This document shows, piece after piece, positions 15,591 through 23,130 of a DNA stretch of 25,564 nucleotides. The position numbers and the translations under genes were made by a program. The DNA comes from an uncultured Treponema sp. (GTDB lineage: Bacteria > Spirochaetota > Spirochaetia > Treponematales > Treponemataceae). Below the pieces are notes generated by a model. The model was not told the DNA's origin. It saw only the letters and a program-made list of their open reading frames with translations, and made no database searches. The DNA lies in the NCBI GenBank assembly GCA_937877515.1, contig CALFIX010000033.1:1-25564 (forward strand), read 5' to 3'. Positions within the stretch are counted from its first letter, which is position 1, and every line of letters starts with the position of its first letter.

Positions 15591-16592
15591 TTAGTCTGAT
15601 TCTGAAACCGAAGCGTCCATTTTGAAAGAAACAGAGTAGCTTTTTCCATTTTCGGCTTTTATTGCTTTTACAAGCTCGTAGTCGCCAACCTTAAAGCGTA
15701 TAGTGTGCTCTCCGCTTGTTATTTTTATGGCGTCTTCTAAGATTTCTGTTTGCATGTCATCTAGAAGTACAACAGTTCCTTTTGGAGCCGTTATTGTGAG
15801 GGTTGGAGTTATGTCTCTTAATGAAATTTGCAGCGATGTAGTCTTTGCCTGTTCTACATTTATTGTTCTTACTTCATTTCTGTAATAATCGCTTACAACG
15901 CTTACTGTGTGGCTTCCCGTGTCAAGTAATACGCCTTTTTGTACGTCAGAAACGTTTTTCCCGTCTACGAATACTGTAAAGGGTTTTATTTCTGTCGTTT
16001 CGGGACTCTGGCAAGTAACAGAAAGCTTTCCTTTGTTTATTAAAATGGGGCGGAGTGAAACTTCAAATTTTGAGTAGGGTATTTCGTCACTGGCACCTTT
16101 CATTGCAAGCTGAAGCCTAAAAAATATTTTATCATTTTGAATTTCAGGAATCTCTTCTACATAAACAGAGTAGGGGGTCTTTTTTATTGTGTTAGTCTTG
16201 TAAAGTGGAATTTGAATGTTTAAGCTTAGCGAAGAACCAAATGTTCCTACTTTTATTCTAGTTCCGCTATAGTCAATTTTTCCAGAAGAAGGTTCCGGTT
16301 TTATTCCGTTATAGAGTGACCATGCAACACTGTCTCTCCATTCTGCAACAACAGCAGGAACCTTAAAGGAAAGTTCTACTCCCTGTATATAGGTTTTATC
16401 CTTTGGTAAAACTAATATAAGTGCATCACTCGGTCCCATTGAGCACGTGATTTTTTCATCTTTTTCCGGAATATTTACTTCTATTGCTTTACGTACACGA
16501 AACTCTTCCGCATTCAGAGCAGTAACGGAAGAAAAAGCTAAAACTGAGATAAAAAAAACTTTATTTAATTTTTTAGTTGCATTAAACAACAT
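15591..16592 (-). CDS. Secreted protein with PEGA-like repeats
   Basis: 333-residue predicted periplasmic or envelope protein. Residues 1-28 form a signal peptide ending ALNA, with cleavage before E29. The middle (35-195) is a beta-rich region I do not recognise. The C-terminal part looks like two PEGA-type domains: the first (about 198-258) has VFVDGKNV, then a G-S-H-T-V strand and D-Y-Y, and the second (about 263-325) has VVLLDD, SGEHTIRF and VGDYE. PEGA domains are found on surface proteins and are thought to be structural. The only plausible start has no Shine-Dalgarno sequence but lies eight bases past a TATAAT. It follows the M23 peptidase gene by 33 bases. Confidence 0.8.
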   Translation of the reverse strand: MLFNATKKLNKVFFISVLAFSSVTALNAEEFRVRKAIEVNIPEKDEKITCSMGPSDALILVLPKDKTYIQGVELSFKVPAVVAEWRDSVAWSLYNGIKPEPSSGKIDYSGTRIKVGTFGSSLSLNIQIPLYKTNTIKKTPYSVYVEEIPEIQNDKIFFRLQLAMKGASDEIPYSKFEVSLRPILINKGKLSVTCQSPETTEIKPFTVFVDGKNVSDVQKGVLLDTGSHTVSVVSDYYRNEVRTINVEQAKTTSLQISLRDITPTLTITAPKGTVVLLDDMQTEILEDAIKITSGEHTIRFKVGDYELVKAIKAENGKSYSVSFKMDASVSESD

Positions 16593-16599
16593 ATGGTAG

Positions 16600-16605
16600 A
16601 TTATA
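16600..16605 (-). promoter_or_regulatory. Candidate -10 directly upstream of the PEGA-type gene
   Basis: A perfect TATAAT on the minus strand ends eight bases before the ATG at 16592, which would make the transcript leaderless. No convincing -35 is present, so the gene may also be read from the upstream genes. Confidence 0.4.
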
Positions 16606-16625
16606 ATGCAGTTTTTACATTATTT

Positions 16626-17528
16626 CTAGTGAGAAAACATTTTTTGAGGGTCTTTGTAGCTTCCGTTTATATTTATTTCAAAATGTAAGTGAGGGCCTGT
16701 TGTAAGTCCTGTTAGTCCAACTTCTGCAATTTTTTGCCCTCCTTTTACGCTTTCTCCCCTTTTTACATCAATTGTGCTTAAGTGGGCGTAGAGGCTGATC
16801 ATTTCGTTTGCATGCTGAATTATAATGTAGTTCCCATATACGGAATCGTTTTTTACCACATTTTTTACAATTCCTGTCTTACATGCCATGACTTTTGAGC
16901 CTACGGGAGAAGCCATGTCTATGCCATGGTGCATGAGCCATTTACCGCTTATAGGACTTTGCCGCATGCCAAAGGAAGATGTCAGGACACTGTCTTCCAA
17001 AGGAAGGTACATTCCTGTATTTAGAAAAAATGCTCTTTCTGTGGGACTGAAGACTTCATTTTTCATAAAGTAAAACTTTTTGCCACCAAAAGTGTATATG
17101 GGAAAATCTTTGTTCAGTAATTCGCTTGAATGTTCTTTAGCGAGAAGTAATTCTACGGGCGTTTTGGGCTCTAGAGCTATAAAAAGCCCCTTTTGAGAGG
17201 GAAGGATTAAGTTTTTTCCATAAACATTTTCTGTTGATTCGGAAATGTTATTCAGTGGAGCCAGTGTGTCTATTGGAACGCAGCATCTGGCGGCTATAGA
17301 AAAAAGGGTGTCGTCTTTCTTTGCTTTGTACACGTAAAATGCAGGGGAGGTTTCTTTGTTTTGAAAAGTTGCTTTATTTGCTTCTTCTACTTCCTGCTGA
17401 TATTGTCTGAATACAAAATCCTTTGAGCTTAATTCTTTTATTTGAGGAAAACTTTGAGCATTTAATAATAAGCCTGTATTTAGAAAAAAAAGCAGTCCAA
17501 TGCTTTTTATTTTATTTTTCAGCTGCAA
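16626..17528 (-). CDS. LysM-M23 metallopeptidase (envelope peptidoglycan hydrolase)
   Basis: 300-residue predicted exported peptidase that binds peptidoglycan and cleaves peptide crosslinks or, if inactive, activates amidases. A signal peptide covers 1-24 (cleavage after LNA). A LysM domain spans about 64-111 (YVYKAKKDDTLFSIA ... NLILP). The M23 domain spans about 180-296 with zinc ligands H200-x3-D204 (HHGIDM) and H282 in HLHFE, plus H249, so it looks catalytically complete. There is no ATG near the signal peptide. The TTG at 17528 has GGAG ten bases upstream (17539-17542), which decides the start. It overlaps the upstream membrane gene by 17 bases. Confidence 0.92.
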   Translation of the reverse strand: MQLKNKIKSIGLLFFLNTGLLLNAQSFPQIKELSSKDFVFRQYQQEVEEANKATFQNKETSPAFYVYKAKKDDTLFSIAARCCVPIDTLAPLNNISESTENVYGKNLILPSQKGLFIALEPKTPVELLLAKEHSSELLNKDFPIYTFGGKKFYFMKNEVFSPTERAFFLNTGMYLPLEDSVLTSSFGMRQSPISGKWLMHHGIDMASPVGSKVMACKTGIVKNVVKNDSVYGNYIIIQHANEMISLYAHLSTIDVKRGESVKGGQKIAEVGLTGLTTGPHLHFEININGSYKDPQKMFSH

Positions 17529-17886
17529 AAAATTTTTTCTCCAAAAATTTTATTATAAAAAATAATGCTATGGCTATTGAAATATATAAAAGTGCCAAGA
17601 CTCTTTCACCAATTAAAACACTTTTAAACATAAGGCAAAGACCAAGAGCAATTACAAGAATTTTTGACCATCTGAGAGTAAAGCTTTTTATTCCAATTTT
17701 TTTTGCTGATTTTATAAGTAAGTATACTGCAAAGGCAATAAGCAAAATTAAAATACAAAGTGTGTAGCTTTTAGGAGAAGATGAAGCCCACTTCCATAGG
17801 GGAAAAACTATTAAAGCACCTAGTGCCAGGCATACAAAAATCATTCCTACAATTTTTAAAAGCTGAATGAAAAATTTTTTTACCAT
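17512..17886 (-). CDS. Small four-helix membrane protein, unrecognised
   Basis: 124 residues with four hydrophobic segments at about 10-32, 41-59, 73-92 and 95-114, separated by short basic loops, so it is an inner-membrane protein. No motif was recognised. It overlaps the start of the LysM-M23 gene, which suggests translational coupling and an envelope-related role. No Shine-Dalgarno sequence precedes the ATG. On the minus strand TTGACC (17915-17920) is followed after 17 bases by CAAAAT (17892-17897), which would again place transcription start at about the ATG. It is the first gene of the minus-strand group ending at 15425. Confidence 0.75.
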   Translation of the reverse strand: MVKKFFIQLLKIVGMIFVCLALGALIVFPLWKWASSSPKSYTLCILILLIAFAVYLLIKSAKKIGIKSFTLRWSKILVIALGLCLMFKSVLIGERVLALLYISIAIALFFIIKFLEKKFFAAEK

Positions 17887-17953
17887 GGCTTATTTTGTAA
17901 AAAACTTTCGCTTTGGTCAATACTTAACTAAATAAAATTATAGGGAAAAAAGC

Positions 17954-17988
17954 AAAAAAAAAAGATCCTCAATGGGAGGACCTTCTTT
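17954..17988 (-). terminator. Terminator of the ferredoxin gene
   Basis: On the minus strand GGTCCTC pairs with GAGGATC around CCATT with one wobble. The flanking A and T tracts extend the stem, and ten Ts follow (17954-17963). Confidence 0.88.
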
Positions 17989-18025
17989 TAAATGTCATAA
18001 GTTAAAGTTAAAAAAAACTTTAAGC

Positions 18026-18196
18026 TTACTCTTCAGAGATTGCTCCAACTGGGCAAACTGAAGCACATGAACCGCAGCTTACGCATTTGTCTGCTGCAAC
18101 TTCTCTTTTGTCATTTACTTCGCTGATTGCTTCTGAAGGACATTCACTTTCACATGCACCACAGTTGATGCATTCACTTGATACTTTGTATGCCAT
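18026..18196 (-). CDS. 2[4Fe-4S] ferredoxin
   Basis: Clostridial-type electron carrier of 56 residues holding two cubane clusters. Two C-x2-C-x2-C-x3-C-P motifs are intact: ECINCGACESECP (cysteines 9, 12, 15, 19) and KCVSCGSCASVCP (cysteines 38, 41, 44, 48). The fourth cysteine of each motif is followed by proline as usual. The protein is acidic and soluble. AGAGGT (18203-18208, minus strand) lies six bases before the ATG, and the gene has its own strong promoter and terminator, so it is monocistronic. Likely partners are pyruvate:ferredoxin oxidoreductase or hydrogenase, none of which is in this window. Confidence 0.97.
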   Translation of the reverse strand: MAYKVSSECINCGACESECPSEAISEVNDKREVAADKCVSCGSCASVCPVGAISEE

Positions 18197-18227
18197 ATTG
18201 ATACCTCTTGGTACTTAAGATATTTTT

Positions 18228-18256
18228 ATTTTAACACATAATAATTCAAAATGCAA
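18228..18256 (-). promoter_or_regulatory. Promoter of the ferredoxin gene
   Basis: On the minus strand TTGCAT (18251-18256), a 17-base spacer and TAAAAT (18228-18233) with an extended TGT in front. The leader is about 25 bases and carries AGAGGT. Confidence 0.75.
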
Positions 18257-18330
18257 TAATTTTTACTACTTTTTTGTAAAGTTGTTGTATGCTAACTCTA
18301 AATATTATAAGAAGTTATAGTGTGCTAACT

Positions 18331-19152
18331 TTATTCTATTTCCAGCATGACAGGGCAATGGTCACTACCCGTAACATTCTTTAAAATTGTACTGGACTTA
18401 ACATGGTCTTTGAAAGAATTGTTTACACACTGATAATCAATGCGCCAGCCGATATCCTTTTCCCTTGCATTCATTCTGTAGCTCCACCATGTGTAATGTT
18501 TTCCCTCGCTGCAAAACATTCTAAAGGTATCTGTAAATCCGTTTTGAGTAAAAAAACTCATCCAGTCTCTTTCTTCCGGTAAGTAGCCGGCATTTTTTTC
18601 ATTTGCCTTTGGATTTGCAATATCTAAAGGCGTATGTGCTATATTATAGTCGCCGCATAAAATGACATTTTTACCTTCCTTTACAATCTGCGTACACTTT
18701 TTAAAAATCGCATCACAAAACGCCAGCTTGTAGTCTAATCTTTTTCCTTCTGCCTGACTGTTAGGAAAATATGCACTTATGACGGCCAGATTGTTAAACC
18801 AGGCAATTGTAACTCTGCCTTCGTCATCAAATTCACTTACACCTAAGGCTTCAACTTTGTCAGGTTCTGTCTTTGTATAGATTGCAGTCCCCGAGTAGCC
18901 TGCTTTTTTTGCGGAATTAAAATACGAAAAGTAAGAGTAATTTCTCTTTTCTAAAGCCTGAGCAAAAAGAGGTGCATCATCATTTTCTTCATCACTTTTT
19001 CCTGGTGATAGAAGGGAGGAGTCTAGCTGAGAAGGATTTGCTTTTGTTTCCTGAATGCAGACAACATCTGCTCCTGAGTTTAAAAGCCAGGAGACAAAAC
19101 CTTTCTTTTCTACTGCCCTGATTCCGTTAACATTCCATGAGATTATTTTCAT
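18331..19152 (-). CDS. xth: Exodeoxyribonuclease III (AP endonuclease)
   Basis: Mg-dependent 3'-exonuclease and AP endonuclease for base-excision repair. The 273 residues begin with SWNVNGIRA (5-13) and contain the metal-binding E35 in QETKA, the GDYNIAH box (167-173), RIDY (237-240) and the C-terminal GSDHCPV with D264-H265. This is the complete EEP-nuclease set. Residues about 45-62 form an acidic, Ser-rich insert, larger than I expect at this point in the family. There is no Shine-Dalgarno sequence: the 30 bases before the ATG hold no G. A TTGCAA/TATTCT promoter places transcription start at the ATG. No terminator was recognised after the stop. Confidence 0.95.
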   Translation of the reverse strand: MKIISWNVNGIRAVEKKGFVSWLLNSGADVVCIQETKANPSQLDSSLLSPGKSDEENDDAPLFAQALEKRNYSYFSYFNSAKKAGYSGTAIYTKTEPDKVEALGVSEFDDEGRVTIAWFNNLAVISAYFPNSQAEGKRLDYKLAFCDAIFKKCTQIVKEGKNVILCGDYNIAHTPLDIANPKANEKNAGYLPEERDWMSFFTQNGFTDTFRMFCSEGKHYTWWSYRMNAREKDIGWRIDYQCVNNSFKDHVKSSTILKNVTGSDHCPVMLEIE

Positions 19153-19158
19153 GAATGT

Positions 19159-19187
19159 AGAATAAATATTAATTTTTTTTTTTGCAA
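19159..19187 (-). promoter_or_regulatory. Candidate promoter of the exonuclease III gene
   Basis: On the minus strand TTGCAA (19182-19187), a 17-base spacer and TATTCT (19159-19164). Seven bases further is 19152, the A of the ATG. The spacer is mostly a run of As (T on the plus strand, 19173-19183). Each hexamer matches consensus at only four of six positions. Confidence 0.45.
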
Positions 19188-19269
19188 TAGATTTTTTTAG
19201 GCAGGTATTTAAGATGAATTTTAGTTTTCTTGCAATGTCTTTTTGAGCGTGTTATAATTTAAGATGAAT
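19182..19269 (+). repeat. Diverged tandem duplication of a promoter-start segment
   Basis: TTGCAAT at 19182 and 19230, and ATTTAAGATGAAT at 19207-19219 and 19257-19269, occur in the same order with similar T-rich DNA between them. This gives two diverged copies of about 38-40 bases. The second copy is the working promoter of the downstream gene. The palindromic TTGCAA of the first serves as -35 for the divergent exonuclease gene. Confidence 0.5.
19230..19258 (+). promoter_or_regulatory. Promoter of the GGDEF-EAL gene pair
   Basis: TTGCAA (19230-19235), a 17-base spacer and a perfect TATAAT (19253-19258) preceded by TGT (extended -10). Transcription would start near 19265, leaving about three bases before the ATG at 19268. 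Confidence 0.75.
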
Positions 19270-21238
19270 GCAGAATAATATTTGGTTTGATGTCTGTGCA
19301 GTATTTTTATATGTTTCTCTCTTAATCATAAGGTGCATAAGGACTGCTCCTCGTTCCAGACAGGGAGACATGTTTAATCAGTTTTTTGCATTTGTTGGAA
19401 ATTCTTTATTTTTTGATTTCCTACGTACTCTTTTTGAAAATTTAAATGTAAATCCCGAGACCCAATTTTTAAGTTCTACAGATCTGCTTATATTTTTTGA
19501 GTCATTTTATATTATTTTTCATTGTGGCTGTTGCGTTACGATGATAACTTACCTTTATTCTGTTTTTAATGTTGCAAAAAGAACAGTTTTTAGACATGCA
19601 TGTATGTTTTTACCATACATTTTTTTAATAATAAGTATTATTGTTAGCTTTTTTACTCATTGTGCTTTTTATTTTGACAAAAATTTTTTGTACCACAGAA
19701 GAAATTTTATCTACGTGTTCTATGGAATTGGAACTTTTTATATGGTTTACAGTTTATTAATAATTTTAAAATACAATAAACATTATTCTCTAGAAAAAAA
19801 TGTCGCTATGATTTCTTTTGTATTTTTAACAACAATCGCAGATATCTTTCAAATGATTTGGCCTCAGTATCGTGTAGAAAATTTTGCAGACGTAATTGTT
19901 GTTCTTCTTTTGTATTTAAGCATAGAAAGTCCACTTGACTATATAGATTCTAGTACAGGTCTTTTAAATGCTTTTTCTTTTCAGAGAAGAATGCAGTCTG
20001 GTAATAAAGGAAAAACTTCTTGCACTGCTTTGTTAGTCAATATAGGTAATTTGGGTACACTTGACGGCAGACTTGGTGTTACTATGTCTGACTTACTTTT
20101 AACAGAAGCGGCTCATTACTTAGACAAACTTAATAAGGAAGTATCAGCTTATAGATTAGAAAGAGGAGTTTTTGTTCTTGTTGCTTCCAGTGATAAAATT
20201 GAGTTGATGCATTCTCTTCAAAATGCAGTTATTAAACGTTTTGAAAAGTCTTTTAAGACAAAAAATTATGATATTCTTCTAAGTGTAAAGTGTTGTCTGG
20301 TAAAAATTCCAGAAGATTCTACCAATGAAAGTGATTTAAGAAATATTGTTCATCTTTTAAAGCAATTTGATTCCAATGCAGTAAATAAAATAATTTCAAT
20401 TTCAGATTTAGATATATCTGGAAGTTCAAGAAAAATTGCTATAAGTAATGCTGTAAAAAAATCATTAAGTGAAGGTCTCCTGTCTTTTAGGTATCAACCT
20501 GTGTTTTCTTCTAAAGAAAAACGCTTTTCAGCTTTAGATGTTAAAACTTTATTAAAAGAAAATTCTTCGTCAGACCTCAATATTAGTGCAGAGGATTTTT
20601 ATCCTATTGCAGAAAAAAATGGCATGGCTTTAAAAATTTTTAGTTATAGCTTTAAGCAACTTTGCATATTCTTAAGCCAAGTAAATTATGACAAAATGGG
20701 ACTAAACTCTATTCAGTTACTTTTACCAGTTGTAGCTCTTTTAGAAAAGGACTTTTCATCTTTGATTTCTGATATTGCAGATACATATAGTATTCCTTAT
20801 TCACTATTTTGTTTTGAACTTATAGAATCTTCCATTTGTCATTACGGACAAAGAATCATTCAAGGAATGAATGAGTTTAGGTCTAAAGGTTTTAGATTTT
20901 CTCTTTCCGATTATGGAATTGGAAATACAAATATTTCTTTGCTCTTAAAAATGCCGTTAAGTTCTGTGTGTATGGAAACAGATTTTGTAAAGAAAATTGC
21001 CTTCTCTGATGTAGAAAATGAAAATAATAATTCTACAATAAAAAAAACAGAAACAGTTCTTTTGTGTTCTGTTGATTTACTGAATCGGTTGAACCTAAAC
21101 ATCCATGCAAAAAACATAGATTCAATAGAAGACGTTCAGTATGCAACAAAGTTTAAAAGCTCTTTCTTAGAAGGAAAATTCTTTTCCGAAGAGCTTTCTG
21201 GACCGGAAGTAGTTCAATTGTTAGGAGGTGCAAAATGA
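19268..21238 (+). CDS. Membrane protein with degenerate GGDEF and EAL domains (copy 1)
   Basis: 656-residue predicted membrane sensor with six or seven hydrophobic segments in 1-218, then a GGDEF-fold domain (about 228-385) and an EAL-fold domain (about 390-650). Both signature motifs are lost. GGDEF reads L-E-R-G-V-F (297-302), so no cyclase activity is expected. In the EAL domain the E-A-L segment reads S-A-L-D-V-K (421-426), the D-D-F-G motif reads SDYG (547-550), the E-G-V-E motif reads A-K-N-I-D (614-618) and the lysine of K-I-D is lost (566-572). FELIES (516-521) keeps its glutamates. It is likely a non-catalytic receptor or regulator. ATG 19268 lacks a Shine-Dalgarno sequence. It overlaps its paralogue by ATGA. 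Confidence 0.85.
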   Translation: MQNNIWFDVCAVFLYVSLLIIRCIRTAPRSRQGDMFNQFFAFVGNSLFFDFLRTLFENLNVNPETQFLSSTDLLIFFESFYIIFHCGCCVTMITYLYSVFNVAKRTVFRHACMFLPYIFLIISIIVSFFTHCAFYFDKNFLYHRRNFIYVFYGIGTFYMVYSLLIILKYNKHYSLEKNVAMISFVFLTTIADIFQMIWPQYRVENFADVIVVLLLYLSIESPLDYIDSSTGLLNAFSFQRRMQSGNKGKTSCTALLVNIGNLGTLDGRLGVTMSDLLLTEAAHYLDKLNKEVSAYRLERGVFVLVASSDKIELMHSLQNAVIKRFEKSFKTKNYDILLSVKCCLVKIPEDSTNESDLRNIVHLLKQFDSNAVNKIISISDLDISGSSRKIAISNAVKKSLSEGLLSFRYQPVFSSKEKRFSALDVKTLLKENSSSDLNISAEDFYPIAEKNGMALKIFSYSFKQLCIFLSQVNYDKMGLNSIQLLLPVVALLEKDFSSLISDIADTYSIPYSLFCFELIESSICHYGQRIIQGMNEFRSKGFRFSLSDYGIGNTNISLLLKMPLSSVCMETDFVKKIAFSDVENENNNSTIKKTETVLLCSVDLLNRLNLNIHAKNIDSIEDVQYATKFKSSFLEGKFFSEELSGPEVVQLLGGAK

Positions 21239-23127
21239 ATTATAACATTTGGTTTGATGTTTGTGCACTTCTATTGATGTCATTTTTACTTTTACAATTT
21301 GTCTTAAGAAGAGCCTTTAATATCTTTCAGAGTAATACATTTTTACTGATGATGATTGGCATGTGGTATGCAAGCTTTTTTAGTCTTTTAACAATTGTTC
21401 TGGAGGGAAAAAGCTATATTTTTGTTCTTATAACAAATTATCTTGTAATTATTGTGGACGGATTAGTCGGTGCCTTTTTTGTTATTTACGTTCTCTCAAT
21501 TATAAATTACAAGGAGTATAAAAGACTTGCCATTACAACTGTTCTTGTACCTATTGTAAGTATGGTTGTCTTGCTTACATTAAACGTCTTTTTGAATGAT
21601 TTTCTTTTTACTGTTGATAAAGAAAAAGCTGTATATGTAAGCGGTAATTATCTTGTGCTCTTATATATTTTTGTTTACCTGCACTATGTGTTTGCTGTTT
21701 TTAATATATTTATTACGAACAGAAAATTCATTTCTAAGGAGTTAAAGTTAATTTCTCCGTTAATGCTGATTACTGCAATTGCAGGTGTCATAGTAGAACT
21801 TATAAATCCTACTCTGGTTGTGCAGCAATTTGTGCTTTCTCTTTTAGTTTTAGATGCATATTTTTCTCTTCAAAACCCAAATGAATTTTTTGACGAAGGT
21901 TCCGGGCTTTATAACGAAAAAGCTTTTGTTGCTCTTTGCTCAAAACTCATTACGTCAAAAAAGAATCCTATGAGATGCATTGCAATCTGTGTTCATGATA
22001 TAGAAAGTGTTTTGTCATTTTTGGGGCATTCAAGAGTCAGAGCAGTAGAAGAAAAGACAAAGAAACAGTTTATAAATTATATTCATAATTGTAAAATTTT
22101 TAAATTTGCAGATGGAAAGTATTTAATTGTCCTGGAATCTTCAAAATATGACGTTGCTCAAAGGTCTTTAGATGTTGTCTTAAAAGGTCTTGAGTCTTAT
22201 AAAACTTCTTGCAGCGTTTGTTTGTTTGAGTGTCCAAAACATTCGACATCTTTAGAAGGTATAAGAAAAATTATGAGCAGTGTCCTTTCCTATGGCATGG
22301 AAAAAAATCTTAGTGTTGTTAACATAGATGACTTAAAACTTCATCAGGAAGAATATTTGTACAGTATAGAGAATACTGTTCTGCATGCTGTTGAAAATGA
22401 TGCAGTTGATTTCTTTATTCAACCTTTGTATTCAACACAGAGTAATAACTTTTTCTCGGCAGAAGCTTTACTTCGTATGAGGGCAGAAGACGGAAAACTT
22501 TTGTTACCGGATTCTTTTATGGTTACAGCTGAACGTACCGGTTCTATAGTTTCTGTAGGCGCTTGTGTGTTTGCAGAACTCTGTAGGTTTATTTCTGCAA
22601 ATGAATTAGAAAAAACCAGCTTGCAGTTTATTTCTATGAATCTTTGCGTAATTGAGCTTTTACAGAATAACATTGTCTCAAATGTAAAAAGTGTTCTGGA
22701 AAAATATCATGTTTCTCCATCTTTTATATGTTTCGAAATTTCAGAAGACGTATTTTCTGCCAAAGATAAAATTGTAGAAGAAAATATTCGTGCATTAAAT
22801 GAACTGGGAATTAATTTTATTCTTGACGATTTTGGCTCGGGAAAAACAACATTAATGCGTATTCTTGACTTTCCAATCGTCTCAATAAAATTAAAGCGAA
22901 ATATGGTCTCTGAAGCATTTATTGGTGGAAATCGTAATGCACGTATTCTTTTGGAAAGCTCAATGGATATTATTCGTCGCCTGGGATGCAACATTATAGC
23001 AAAAGGTGTAGAAACTGATTCTTGTGCAAAAGGAATTTCTGTTTTGGGTGCTACTTTAATACAGGGATTTTATTATTCTAAGCCTGTTAGCAGAAAGGAC
23101 TTTGTTTCCCTTATAAAACATACGTAG
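21235..23127 (+). CDS. Membrane protein with degenerate GGDEF and near-intact EAL domain (copy 2)
   Basis: 630-residue paralogue of the preceding gene: the N-termini share NIWFDVCA and the architecture is the same. Seven hydrophobic segments fill 8-211, a degenerate GGDEF fold follows (F-A-D-G-K-Y at 291-296 replaces the motif), then an EAL domain from about 375. The EAL domain keeps EALLR (410-414), N469, FEISE (500-504), DDFGSG (531-536), K552 and Q610-G611. However, the E-G-V-E motif reads A-K-G-V-E (589-593), replacing the glutamate reported as catalytic base in RocR with lysine, and K-I-D reads K-L-K. It is probably c-di-GMP-binding without hydrolysis. A perfect AGGAGGT lies five bases before the ATG, which overlaps the previous stop. 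Confidence 0.88.
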   Translation: MNYNIWFDVCALLLMSFLLLQFVLRRAFNIFQSNTFLLMMIGMWYASFFSLLTIVLEGKSYIFVLITNYLVIIVDGLVGAFFVIYVLSIINYKEYKRLAITTVLVPIVSMVVLLTLNVFLNDFLFTVDKEKAVYVSGNYLVLLYIFVYLHYVFAVFNIFITNRKFISKELKLISPLMLITAIAGVIVELINPTLVVQQFVLSLLVLDAYFSLQNPNEFFDEGSGLYNEKAFVALCSKLITSKKNPMRCIAICVHDIESVLSFLGHSRVRAVEEKTKKQFINYIHNCKIFKFADGKYLIVLESSKYDVAQRSLDVVLKGLESYKTSCSVCLFECPKHSTSLEGIRKIMSSVLSYGMEKNLSVVNIDDLKLHQEEYLYSIENTVLHAVENDAVDFFIQPLYSTQSNNFFSAEALLRMRAEDGKLLLPDSFMVTAERTGSIVSVGACVFAELCRFISANELEKTSLQFISMNLCVIELLQNNIVSNVKSVLEKYHVSPSFICFEISEDVFSAKDKIVEENIRALNELGINFILDDFGSGKTTLMRILDFPIVSIKLKRNMVSEAFIGGNRNARILLESSMDIIRRLGCNIIAKGVETDSCAKGISVLGATLIQGFYYSKPVSRKDFVSLIKHT

Positions 23128-23130
23128 AAA

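Noticed and set aside
18286..18330. GCTAACT direct repeat (18291-18297 and 18324-18330) as an operator or terminator
   Set aside because: Only seven bases in A+T-rich DNA after the exonuclease gene, with no hairpin or T-tract. Not enough to call.
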